Shown here: positions 50,101 through 63,300 of the stretch, one piece after another
How the letters are laid out: every line of letters begins with the position of its first letter
Position numbering within the stretch: the stretch's first letter is position 1
NCBI GenBank assembly: GCA_037577475.1
Contig: CM075203.1
Location: forward strand, 2,450,001-2,514,000
DNA length: 64,000 nt
Direction: 5' to 3'
DNA from: Chaunax sp. Z400
Lineage: Eukaryota; Chordata; Actinopteri; Lophiiformes; Chaunacidae
Position numbers and translations under genes: made by a program
The notes under the pieces: model-generated
The model's input: only the letters and a program-made list of their open reading frames with translations
Told to the model about the DNA's origin: nothing
Database searches by the model: none

Positions 50101-53100
50101 TTCTACATGATGCTGAAGAGGAGATCATCTCCATCAACAGAGAGGAGGCCTTTTATAAACACGACCTAACATCCTTCCCAGAAGTTGAGAGCCTCAAAGA
50201 CAGTATTGAACCTTATCTGAAGCTGTTTGGACTTATACTGCAGTGGCAGCTCACAGAGAAAAGGTCTGAAGTCAGTTTGATACATAGACTGTTTAAGCTC
50301 AAACATTTGCTCTCTTATCTCACCTTTTATCTTTTTTTTGTGTGAATAGGTGGATGGACGGTTCCCTTCACCGGCAAAATGGTGAGAACATCGATGAAGA
50401 TGTGAGCATGGAGCGTATAATCTACAAGCTGCAGAAGACTTTCCAACAGAAAGAGAAAAAGGCTCAGCAAGAGAGGGAGAATATTGCAGAGATGACCGGG
50501 AAACCCATGGACCAAGCAAAGCCGGAAATCCCCACGATAATTATGTGCTCCACTATAATGGAGCAGATCAGGGCGTTCAAGGTATCGTAACTCATTTTTT
50601 ATTAGGGCTCATTCATAAAGTCTTGCGGCACTTGTTTGTTGAAGCTAAACCATTGCGTGGAAATTGTTTGTGTCCACAGGTCCATACGAATCTACTATCC
50701 GCCTTGTGTAATCCAGCCTACAGAGCTCGCCACTGGCAGCAAATATCAGAGTTAGTAGGACATAACCTCACTGTTGACTCTGGTGCTACGCTACGAAATG
50801 TGCTCAAACTAAACCTGGCTACTTACCTGGAACAGTTAGAGTCCATCAGTGCTGGTGCTACTAAAGTAAGATCTTCTGAAATGTTCTGTTTGTTGCTGCA
50901 GAGTTTGATAATTTATAACTTTAAACACTAAATTGATTTGCTGAATGCTATACCGCTATGTGTCTCTATAGGAGTTTTCCATGGAGAAGAAAATGCAAAT
51001 CATGGTGGCTGCTTGGGAGGATATTTCTTTGCCCGTTCAGCCTTACAAGGAGACCGGAGTGACCATCCTGGCCTGGAATGATGAAATTCAAGCAATCCTT
51101 GAAGACCAGATTGTGAAGACTCAGACTATGAGGGGTTCATCACTCAGTAAAGCCTTTGAAAATGAGGTCAAGGTTAGTGTCAGGTTGTTGTTTTTTAGGG
51201 TTAACTCACCTAATCTGAATGAATTAATGCACACATTTTGTGAATTTTACCAGGTTGAAGTATGTTGGAAGTCTGCCTATACCCAGTGTTGCAGAGATTT
51301 AACTGTTTGTCATGTGGTTTCAGCAATGGGAGGACTGTCTGCTTCATATGGAAGAAACCATTGATGAATGGCTGAGGGTGCAGACCCAGTGGCTTTATCT
51401 GGAGCCCATCTTCTCTTCTCAAGACATCATGGAGCAGATTCCAGAAGAGGGCCGACTTTTCCAAGCTGTTGACAGAACCTGGCGAGAGGTCATGGGGAAC
51501 TGTGTCAAGGATCCAAAGGTAATTTCTGAAAAAAATATGGCTGTGAGCACATTATTATGAAAAAACAAAAATCTGAAGGAATTGCTTTCAGTGACTGATG
51601 ATTTCAAATTGCAGGTTATGTCAACAATCTCTCTGCCTGGTTTGCTGGAGAAACTGAAAACCTCTAACGAAAGACTGGAAGTCATCATGAAAGGACTGAA
51701 CGTCTATCTGGAAAAGAAGCGTCTCTCTTTTCCAAGGTAAAGAAAATTCTTTTCTCCAATTTTTTTTATATCAGTATATATATATATCATTCAGATGAAC
51801 AGATTCTAATATTTGCTAACAATGTCGATGCTAGGTTCTTCTTCTTGTCCAACGATGAAATGCTTGAGATTCTGTCTGAGACCAAAGACCCTCTTCGAGT
51901 GCAGCCCCATCTGAAAAAGTGCTTTGAGGGCATTTCCAAACTGGACTTTTTACCTAATCTGGATATCCAAGTAAGGCAGTCACACATACTGTAGTTGTTC
52001 CATGACATGATGGACTTTACACATACTGTAGTTGTTCCATGATGCTATTTTTTGATTGACTTTTATTTAATTGTATTTCAGGCCATGTACAGCAGTGAGG
52101 GGGAGCGCGTGCAGTTAATTCAGAACATCTCCACTTCTGAAGCCAAAGGAGCTGTGGAGAAATGGCTGGCGCAGGTGGAGGATATGATGATTCGAAGTGT
52201 CAGAGATGAAATAGCCCGGTCCATAGAGGTAAGACGACTGGTCCCCATACCTTAAATAATACACAGCGCTGAGAATTGTGGGTCATATTCTGGATAATCT
52301 GGGGGTTTCTTCTTCATGTGAACATATTTGTCATTGTATTTGCAGGACTACGCTGATTCTTCACGGAACGAGTGGGTCAAGAAGTGGCCTGGGCAGGTGG
52401 TACTCTGCACCTCTCAGATTTACTGGACCTTGGAGGTTCATGAAGCCATCAGATATGGGAAAGAGGTAGGTTTTTACATCTTTTTTTATATATTTATTTT
52501 TTTCCAATTTTATTAATTACAGTGTAATTAAAGGAAAATGGGGTTTCATGTTCAGAATATGAGAAGACTATAAGTCTGATGTGGATTTTTCTTTTGAAGA
52601 GCCTGAGACCAACACAGTATCACATCTGTACAAAACTATAATAGTGATTGGATTTTTTATTTATTTTTCTTTGTCCGTAGGGTTTAAAAAACTACTCCAA
52701 GCAACTCCAGGACCAGCTGAATGACGTCGTGCAGATGGTGAGAGGGAAACTGCCCAAACAAACACGGACCACTTTGGGAGCACTGGTCACAATTGACGTC
52801 CATGCCAGGGATGTGGTCATGGAGCTCACTGAGAATGGTAAATACCGCCACACGATTCAGAGTGGACTGTAACTGAGCTATGCCTCACTGTAGAAACAGG
52901 ACAAAGAACACTGGTTGAATAACAAGTGTCCTTTTTTTTTACCAGGTGTATCAGATGAAACAGACTTCCAGTGGCTATCCCAGCTTCGTTACTACTGGAC
53001 CAATGAAAATGTTCGTGTTCACATGGTGAATTGCGATGTTAAGTACGCCTATGAGTACTTAGGAAACTCCCCACGCTTGGTCATCACTCCTCTGACTGAC

Positions 53101-56100
53101 AGATGCTACAGAACCTTGGTAAAATGTCTAACAAATAGCCTACTTAAATATTATTACTTGACACTCTTTTTATTTGAATAATGCTGATTGATCTGATGTT
53201 TTATTATGAAATTCCTCCTTTTGTTTTAGATTGGGGCACTCTACCTGCATTTGGGCGGTGCACCTGAGGGTCCAGCCGGAACAGGAAAGACTGAAACCAC
53301 CAAAGATCTTGCCAAAGCTCTAGCTGTGCAGTGTGTGGTCTTCAACTGCTCTGACGGACTGGATTACCTCGCTATGAGCAAGGTAAACAGCAGCAGGAAA
53401 TTTTGGTTTTACATTCTTAATTCTAGTGCCATAGTTACGAATGCAAAAAAAAATAATTTTATTCTAACATGTATTTTGGTGCAATTTTTTTTCTTAAATA
53501 GTTTTTCAAAGGTCTTGCTTCAACCGGTGCATGGGCTTGCTTTGACGAGTTCAACCGTATCGAGCTTGAGGTGCTGTCTGTGGTGGCCCAGCAGATTCTC
53601 TGCATCCAGAGGGCCATTGAAATGAAGCTGACAAAGTTCGACTTTGAAGGGACAGAGCTCAAACTCAATCCCAACTGCTTCGTGTCCATCACGATGAATC
53701 CTGGCTACGCAGGACGATCCGAACTCCCAGACAATCTCAAGGTCTTTAATCCATACATGATATTAACATACGTTATATGATCCCAAATCATTCCGTCTGT
53801 ATATATGCACTGTTATACATTATGGTGCATTTTCACCCATTCACTATTATGTAACAAATCATCAAGAAATATGTGACTGGCCAACATTTGCAGCAGTAAA
53901 AGTAACATTTTCTTTCGTTTCTCTGTGCAGGTGTTGTTCCGAACTGTGGCCATGATGGTACCAAACTATGCACGTATTGCAGAGATTTCTCTGTATTCGC
54001 ATGGCTTCCTCAATGCCGAACCGCTGTCAGTGAAGATCATAATGACCTACAAGCTCTGCTCAGAGCAGCTGTCATCCCAGTACCATTATGATTACGGTAT
54101 GAGGGCTGTCAAAGCCGTACTTGTGGCTGCAGGAAACCTGAAGCTCAAGTTTCCTGATGAGAATGAGGACATTCTGGTAATTATGCACCGTTTGCTTTTA
54201 TTTTTGAGCTATCTGTGTTTGCCAAGCAATTTGCAGCGTTTGACCCTTTCTCCTCTTCTGTGTGTTGCCATGTCCAGATCCTGAGGTCCATAAGGGATGT
54301 GAACAAGCCCAAGTTTCTTTCCCATGATATTCCACTGTTCGAAGGAATCATCCGTGACTTGTTCCCAGGCATCCACCTCCCCGAGGCGGACTATAAGGTC
54401 AGATATGTTGATACTATTACCTGTTCCTTGGTCATAAATCAAATGATACCTGTATTTGTTATGAATGTTACAATCAGTGTTTTTATTTCATTTGCAGCTG
54501 TTCCAAGAGGCAGCTACAGAGTGCTGTAAAAAGCACAATGTGCAGCTCACAGATGTCTTCTTAGAGAAGATGATACAGACATATGAGATGATGATAGTCA
54601 GGCACGGGTATGTTGAGTTTAAGTTTCACTGCTGTTTTATTATGAAATCCCATTTTTGCATTTTGTTTCCAGTCATACATTATGTCACACAACAGCTGAA
54701 CAGTCTTAAAGGGTATATTTGGGATATAGAGGAGATATTACATGGAGAACAGGATATTACATGGAGATATTCTTTTTTTCTCTCTTTTTTTTCCTATAAG
54801 TTTCATGCTGGTTGGACAACCCTTTGCCGGGAAGACCAAAGTGCTCCACGTTCTAGCAGACACGCTGACTCTCATGAGCAAGAAGGGATACAATGACGAG
54901 AAGGCGGTCATCTTCAGAACAGTGAACCCAAAGTCTATCACCATGGGACAGCTCTTCGGGGAGTTTGACAAAGTTTCCCATGAGGTAACTTTATTACACC
55001 TGTGCTTGCATCAAGTTGTATTTATTCTGTATCCCAGATAAACGTAAGATCCGTGTATTTATAGTGCAGATGTAAACCTGGAACAATCCTCTCACTCTTT
55101 TTTGCTTTTTGTTTTCCCTCATTATTATTATTATTATTATAGTGGAGTGACGGTATTGTGGCCAACACATTTCGGAAGTTTGCATCATGTGAGTCACCAG
55201 AACGGAAATGGGTGGTGTTTGATGGTCCCATCGATACTCTGTGGATTGAGAGCATGAACACTGTGCTTGATGACAACAAAAAGGTATGAAATACCCAGTA
55301 TAAAAAATGTTGTTTTTTTTCACACACATGAATAATAATAATATGATAAACTTTATTTATACTGCACTTTTCAAAACAGTTGCAAAGTGCTTCATAATAA
55401 TAACTGAGAATAACATCTATTTGCGTTGCTCTTCTTCCACAGTTGTGCTTGATGAGTGGAGAGATCATCCAGATGTCCAATCAGATGAGTCTGATTTTTG
55501 AAACAGAGGATCTGTCTCAGGCCTCGGTAAGTTAGATGTTTGGAGTTTAAACTTTCATCATCATTTGTTGAATGTCTACTTTTTTTTCACAATGAAACTT
55601 CAGTGATTTATCATCTTGCTTGATATGATTGACAAATTTCAGATTGAGGAATTAATCTAATATAATTGGATGTTATAAAAACATATTTTCTTGTTCCCCC
55701 CCCCCCCATTGCAGCCTGCCACAGTCAGTCGTTGTGGTATGATCTTCATGGAACCAGCTCAGCTGGGCTTGGAGCCCATACTTCTCTCCTGGATCAACAC
55801 TCTTCCAGAGACTCTGCAGTCGCCGGAGAGCCGCTCTTTGCTGCTGGACCTCTTCCATTGGCTCGTACCACCTTCCCTCAAGATGCTGCGCAAATGTTGC
55901 ACTGTGAGTGACCCCAGGCCCCAACAGTCCAGACACAAACACCCATTGAATATTTAGAACATTAGTTTTATTCATATATATAGCATAATCGTTTTGTCAT
56001 GCTGGATTATGATTTGGTTTACAGGAAGTTGTTTCCACTAGCGACACAAATACTGTGATGTCATTGTGTCGACTGATTGGGATGCTGCTCACTAAACCTT

Positions 56101-57280
56101 TGATGACGGATCCTGATAAGAAAGAAATTCGGACCTGGATCATGGTAAATAGACCGACTCATTTATCTTTTTGAATAATGTTATGATCTTATTTTGCTTT
56201 GAAATTGTTCTTGGCCAGTGGCGGATCTAGAATTTTTCTAAATCAGGGGCCATAGAGGGGCCACATTTTTTACAGAGGGGCCAACTATATGTCCAACATT
56301 CATGCACATGTCCTTATTCAGTAAGATGTATACACAGAATATTTCACCAGTCATTCATTGTTTGCTGTTGGCTCCATAGCTTTTAGTAAAGACACACATA
56401 ATTGAATATATTAAGCAAATTGTGCCTTTTTCACACACATTTTGTACATCAAAAAAATTTAGCAATCATTGAATTTTAAACTAGGATGCATAAATAAATA
56501 TAAAACATAAGACACTTTTTTTCCAATTATGTAATACATAAAATAATTTAAACAAAACATTTTTTTACATTAAAGAAAATACTTATATACTATATTACAA
56601 CATACACAACAGTTTAGAGGAGAAAAACTTGACCTAGTCAAGTATTCAACTTGTAAACAAAGTGACAGGACAGGGGCACTTCAGGGGCCAATCAGATTTA
56701 AGCTGGGGCCAGTGCCCCTCTGGCCCCGCCTCTGGATCCGCCCCTGTACCTGGCCAACGTTTGCATCTCCATGCGAATGTTTGCGTGTTCTTGTGTTTTG
56801 TGTATTCCACCCATCTTTTCCCTCCTTTATGATTATAGGCAGCTTTTGCCTTCTCCCTGGCGTGGTCCATTGGAGGCAGCTGTGACGCCAACAGCAGAGA
56901 GAAGTTCAGTGAGTTCTTCATGGCGATTGTGTCGGGACAGTCAGAAAAACATCCTATCCCTGCCTCTATGGGAAGATGGGAGTGTCCAATGGATGAGGGA
57001 GGCCTGGTGTATGACTATTTCTATCAGGTATTGTATAATAACTTTACTCCAAGGTGTTTCACATAATAATAATGAATAATGAAGAGTGAATAATACTGTA
57101 ATCTCTTGCACAGTTTGAAGGAACAGGCCGCTGGGTTCACTGGAAGGATGAGATCGGGAATGTCGATGAGAGTGATGCCAAAGTCGAGCTGATTGTTCCC
57201 ACCATAGACACAGTTCGCTATGCCTACCTCATGGACCTCTGCATCAGCTACGGAGTGTGAGTATTATATTAAATGTTATA

Positions 57281-57311
<31 letters not shown>

Positions 57312-60300
57312 CTCATTGTATCTTAGCATGGATTTACTTACATTTAACAAAATGTTATTTTCTTTCTCAGGCCTCTCCTGTTGGTTGGTCCTACTGGTAC
57401 AGGGAAGTCAGTCTATGTGAAGGAGAAGCTGATGAATAATCTGGACAAAGACCTCTATCTACCTTTCTTCGTCAGTTTTTCAGCTCGTACTACTGCCAAC
57501 CAAACTCAGGTAAGCATATAAGGAAATGGAAGAAGAAGAAAAAATGGATTGCTAGTTTGACATAAGTAAATGTAATAATTCAAACAAGCAAGAAAGAGAT
57601 AATTTTTCTTAACCCAATTAAATTATTGTGTATTTATTGCATCTTCCAGAATATCATCATGTCCAAGTTGGATAAGAGACAGAAGGGAGTGTTTGGGCCT
57701 CCAAGGGGAAAGAAGTGTATCACCTTTGTTGATGACCTGAACATGCCTGCACTGGAACAGTTCGGTGCACAGCCTCCTGTGGAGCTTCTTCGGCAGTTTA
57801 TGGACCATGGAAACTGGTATGACTATAAAGAAATAGAACTAAACTACTGCATAAGAGAAGATAAAGCATTGTTTTGTATACAAACACATTTTTTTTCTGT
57901 TATGGTCTTGAAGGTATGACCTGCAGGATACCTCCAACATCGCTCTGGTTGACCTCCAGCTCATCGCAGCTATGGGTCCACCTGGCGGTGGCAGGAATGC
58001 TGTGACGTCCCGCTTTCTGCGGCACTTCAACATTGTCAGCATTAATCCATTCAGCGACGACACCATGATTACTATCTTCGAAAGTGTGATGATATTGTCT
58101 ATCAAAATCAATGGCTTCCCACTTCAACATCACCCTGTGGCAAACCAAATTGTGTTGGCTACGATGGAGGTAAGTGCCCCAACAACACACCGTGAAACGA
58201 CAACATGGAGAAAAATATGTTTTTAACGCTTGTCTTCGCTTCTTTAATTATTTGCTTCTTTCCTTCTCTTTGCCAAAAGGTGTATAAGAAAACCATGGCG
58301 AACCTGCTTCCTACTCCAGCCAAGTCTCACTACACCTTCAACCTGCGGGACTTCTCACGTGTTATCCAAGGCTGCATGCTGCTGAAGAAGGAGTCTCTGG
58401 ACAACAAATATACCATGATCCGCTTGTTTGTCCACGAGGTCTTCCGCGTGTACTACGACCGACTTGTGGACGACACAGATCGAACATGGCTCTACCAGCT
58501 CATGAATAGCGTCGTTAAAGACCACTTCGAAGAGCCCTTTGACCAGGTGTTTGAGCACTTGAAACAAGGCACTGAAGTAAGTCGAGATTCATTTGTATTT
58601 TCTGTAATGTGCTTTTATAATTATGTTTCGTAGTATACCAGTAGAGCCTCTACTACATTTTCTACTGGAGTATGAAACATCCATAACTAGAAAATATGTG
58701 CACATGAAACATTTAGGAAAAAATCAATATCTTAATAAATATTTTCCCATTCTCAGCTGGTTGAGGAAGACATGCGGAGTCTTCTGTTCGGTGACTACAT
58801 GAACCCCGACCTCGAGGATAACGAGCGCTTGTATGCTGAGGTGACCTCGATGGAAACCTTTGCTCAAGTGGCTCAATCATGTCTTGAGGAATACAACCAG
58901 ATGCACAAGAACGGCATGAACCTTGTCATCTTCCGGTAAACACGTTTGACATCCTAAATTTATTTAGAATTTTAGACTTGAGCATACAAATGATGTTATA
59001 TTTTTAGCAATCATATGTTTTTTGTGACATTGCCTTTTTATGGAGACCTAATTAACAGGGGAAAAAATATGTCTTTATCATGCAGCTATGTGCTGGAGCA
59101 TCTGTCCCGTATCAGCCGTGTGTTGAAGCAGCCAAGAGGCAATGCTCTTCTGGTGGGAGTCGGCGGTAGTGGGCGCCAGTCCATCACCCGTCTGGCCACA
59201 TCCATGGCCCACATGACCATGTTCCAGCCTGAGATCTCTAAAAGCTACGGCATGACCGAGTGGAGAGATGACCTCAAGGTCAGCACGATGTTTATCTTTA
59301 CTTTTTTCATACCATTTGTGATCATTGCATGTGATTTTTGTTGTTGTATTTTCAAATGGGTGTCAAAGATTTAAAAACATCGTTCCTCTCTTTCCTGTCC
59401 TTTTAGATGCTCCTGAAAAATGCTGGAGTTAAAGGTCAGAAGATGGTGTTTCTGCTGACCGACACTCAGATTACAGAGGAGGCTTTTCTAGAGGACGTGG
59501 ACAGTATCCTGAACACAGGGGAGGTGCCCAATCTGTTCGCCGTAGACGAGAAGCAAGAGATCATGGAGGTAGGCTGTCGCAACAATTACAGCAATGTACA
59601 GCACAATGAATAATGTCTCGTATAAAGGCCTTATTGATTTTATGTTTGATGCCACTTTTTCCTACACCTCTCTTTCTGCAGACGTTACGTCCCATTGCCC
59701 AGGCTGGCGATAAGAATCTAGAGCTGAGTCCTTTATCTCTGTTCGCCTTCTTCGTGGCTCGCTGCAGAGAGAACTTGCACATTATTGTGGCCTTCAGTCC
59801 TATCGGAGACACCTTTAGACATCGCCTGCGCCAGTTTCCATCTCTTATCAACTGCTGTACCATTGACTGGTTCCAGGTACTGTATTCAGATCAGGGTTGT
59901 GGTGTGATCAGTTGCAGTTTGTGTTTATAAAGCTAAAATAGTCGAATATGCTCCATATTTGAAGCTGTCTATGTATAATATGTCTGTGTGTGTCAGACAG
60001 ACAGCTCGTCATGTGTGTTCCTTGGACCAGAGATAACATATAGGAACCAAAAGCAGACTTAGACTTGTTAATACTTGCCTTTGTTCCTATCCTCATTATC
60101 CTTTCTTCTCTCTGCCCTGACAGCCCTGGCCAGAGGAGGCTCTTGAGCGAGTCGCCAACTCTGTCCTTGAGTCACTGGAGATGAGTGAAAATGAGAGGCA
60201 GGAGGTCGTACCCATCTGCAAAACATTCCACACCTCTGCCCAACAGCTCTCAGAGAGGTGTGACATTGGTTATTGATAACGTGCACATTTAAAAGCCAAG

Positions 60301-63300
60301 TACGTTTATGAGCTCTTAACAACGCTGTTGTTTGTATTGCAGATTTCTCTCTGAACTGGGCCGTCATAACTACGTGACACCCACATCCTACCTGGAGCTG
60401 ATTGAAACGTTCCGTACGTTACTCAAGCAGAACAGAGACGCCATCATGAAAGCTAAGCAGAGGTATATCAACGGTCTGGATAAACTAGCCTTCACTGAAT
60501 CACAGGTATGTCTTCCACCACTTTCACTGAAGTTGGAGTTTTTGTCTTGTTTTTTTTAAATGTTCAGTCTAGCTTTGTGTCAGTCACTTAAACAGTGTCT
60601 CTCTGCAGGTTGAGGTGATGAAGAAGGAACTTGAAGACCTGCAGCCTAAACTGAAACAGGCAACGATTGACAACAACAAGATTACGAAGGTGAAAAAAAT
60701 CTCACATCTTCATCCTGCATCATCGCCAACCACGATTATATGTAAATACCAGTAGATATGAACGTACTGAATGTAATTCTTCGATGTGTTGACTTTCAGG
60801 AAGTTGAAGAGGAGACTAAAGAGGTGGAAGTCAAACGTGAAGTTGTGCGTAATGATGAGGAGGCAGCAACCATAGAAGCCAAAGAGGCTCGGGGTCTGAA
60901 GGAGGAAACTGAGAGCAAAGTGAAAGAGGCCGAAAAGTTCGTGGCTAAAGCCAAGAAATTAGTGAATAACCTGACTGTAAGCACTCTTTGACTTCACTGC
61001 TTCATGATACCGGCTTTATCTATTCACTTCACAGTTTAAACAGCTGAGTAAATTGACCTGATTGTTCTTTTTCAGCCTGCTGATATCGCAGTTGTGAAGA
61101 AGATGACGACTCCACCTCCAGCGGTGAAGCTGGTGATGGAGTGCGTGTGTGTGTTGAAGCAGATAAATCCAGTGAAGGTGAACCATCCAGTCAAGAGAGG
61201 AAAAAAGGTTAGACTACATCTTATATATATACATACATTATATATGTATAAAAAATATATATATATATGCAAAATTACAAAGTATTGCAATTAATAATAT
61301 GTTTTCTTTATTTATTAGATCAACGACTACTGGGGTCCCAGCATGAAACTGCTGGGTGATGTAAACTTTTTACGAAGTCTTAAAATGTTCGACATGGACA
61401 ACATTCCCGTGAGTGCAAAAAACCAACAACACAATAATAATTTATTATTTAAGAGTCACACTTGTGTTTTGCTGTGAATAACTCCTCTATTCATTGACTA
61501 CAGAGCGCGGTGATAGAAAAAATCCAGACGGAGTACTTAGAGAAGAGGAAAGACGACTTAAAACTCCAAACGGTGAAAAAGGCCTCATCTGCTGCCAGTT
61601 GCCTGTGTGTTTGGGTCAAGGCCATTGTTGAATACGACGGGGAGTTGAAGGTGCAGTGTTTCTTGGCTTTGCATAGATGGGTTTTTTTTCTCTTGGCTAG
61701 TCGTCATAATGTTTGCATGCAATGCCTCTGTGATCATAACAATGTGTGCTCTTTGGTTTTAGAAATTGGCTCCACTGAAAGCCAAAGCCGCAGAGGCTGA
61801 GAAATCCCTGGCTGACACCATGGCCCTGCTGAACCAGAAGAAAGCTGAGCTGAAGGAGGTTGAGGATCGTTTTGCTGCCCTTCATAAAATGAAGGAAGAG
61901 AAGGCAAAGGAGAAGGCTCAGCTGGAAAAGCAGAACAAATCGTGTACCGATCAGTTGGGAAGAGCTGAGAAGCTCATTAGTGGTCTGGGCGGAGAGAAGA
62001 CAAGGTCAGGATGATCCACATACATTGTTTATTCTTTTCTTCATCAAAGATCGTTACAGTACACCACTGACTGAATTAAACTCTGTCTTTAGATGGTCTA
62101 AAGCCGCAAAGGATCTGCAGAACAAGTATGACAACCTGACTGGAGATGTTCTCATTTCTGCCGGTGTCATTGCCTACCTGGGAGCCTTCACTGCCAACTT
62201 CAGAGAAGACTGCACCAAGACATGGACCAAACTCTGCAAAGTAAGTCTTCCTGATCTTTACTTGGTCTTTTTTTTTTGTTACTTACCTTCTTTACATTCA
62301 GACATATTTAATTGCTTAATCATGCTCATTTTTCATCTTTCCCTAATATCTTTAGTCGAAGAATATTCCATCATCAGATGACTTCTCCCTCAGTAAGACC
62401 CTGGGAGATCCTATTGAGATCAGGGCTTGGAACATCGCAGGCCTTCCCAGTGACTCTTTCTCTATTGACAATGGTGTCATTGTCAGTAATTCACGTAGAT
62501 GGTGAGTCTGCATGGCTGAAATGTTTTTAAGTTAAATCACTACCAACTTAGAACTTATACTTCTGGTTGAAAGATTTTGCAGGAAAACTGTGCCACTCAA
62601 CCTGAGATTTGTTTCATTGAATGTTTGTGTTCTCGTAGGCCACTGATGATTGACCCCCAGGGTCAGGCCAACAAGTGGGTGAAGAATTCAGAGAAAGACA
62701 ACAACCTGAGCGTACTCAAGCCAACAGATTCGAACTTCATGAGAAAGCTGGAGATGTGTGTTCAGCTTGGAACACCAATGCTGCTGGAAAATGTCGAAGA
62801 GGAGCTGGACCCCTCGCTGGAACCACTGCTCCTCAAGCAAACCTTCAAACAAGGTGCGGTGAATGTGATATTTCTGCCAAGAAGGCAAGTGAGAGTTTAA
62901 AACTAAAACTTCGAAATTAAATAATGCTTTCCTATATAGGTGGTGTGGACTGCATCAAGGTGGGTGAGAGTGTGATTGAGTACTCGGATGATTTCCGTCT
63001 GTACATCACCACAAAGCTGAGGAATCCTCACTACCTGCCAGAGGTGGCCACAAAGGTGTGCCTGCTTAATTTCATGATCACGCCAGAGGGATTGGAGGAC
63101 CAGCTGCTGGGGATTGTAGTTGCCAAGGAGAGGTAATGATCATAAGAAGACCACATTGCTATACCTCTTAAGTACTTCTTATCACTTGAAATGAGTAACG
63201 ATTCTTTGTGTTTCTGCTCTTACAGTCCAAACGTGGAAAAGCAGAGGAATGAGGGAATCGTGCAGTCAGCCGACAATAAGAGGCAGCTCAAGAACATTGA

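Noticed and set aside
53459..53692. Minus-strand open frames within dnah12 exons
   Set aside because: Shadows of strongly conserved plus-strand AAA1 coding sequence.
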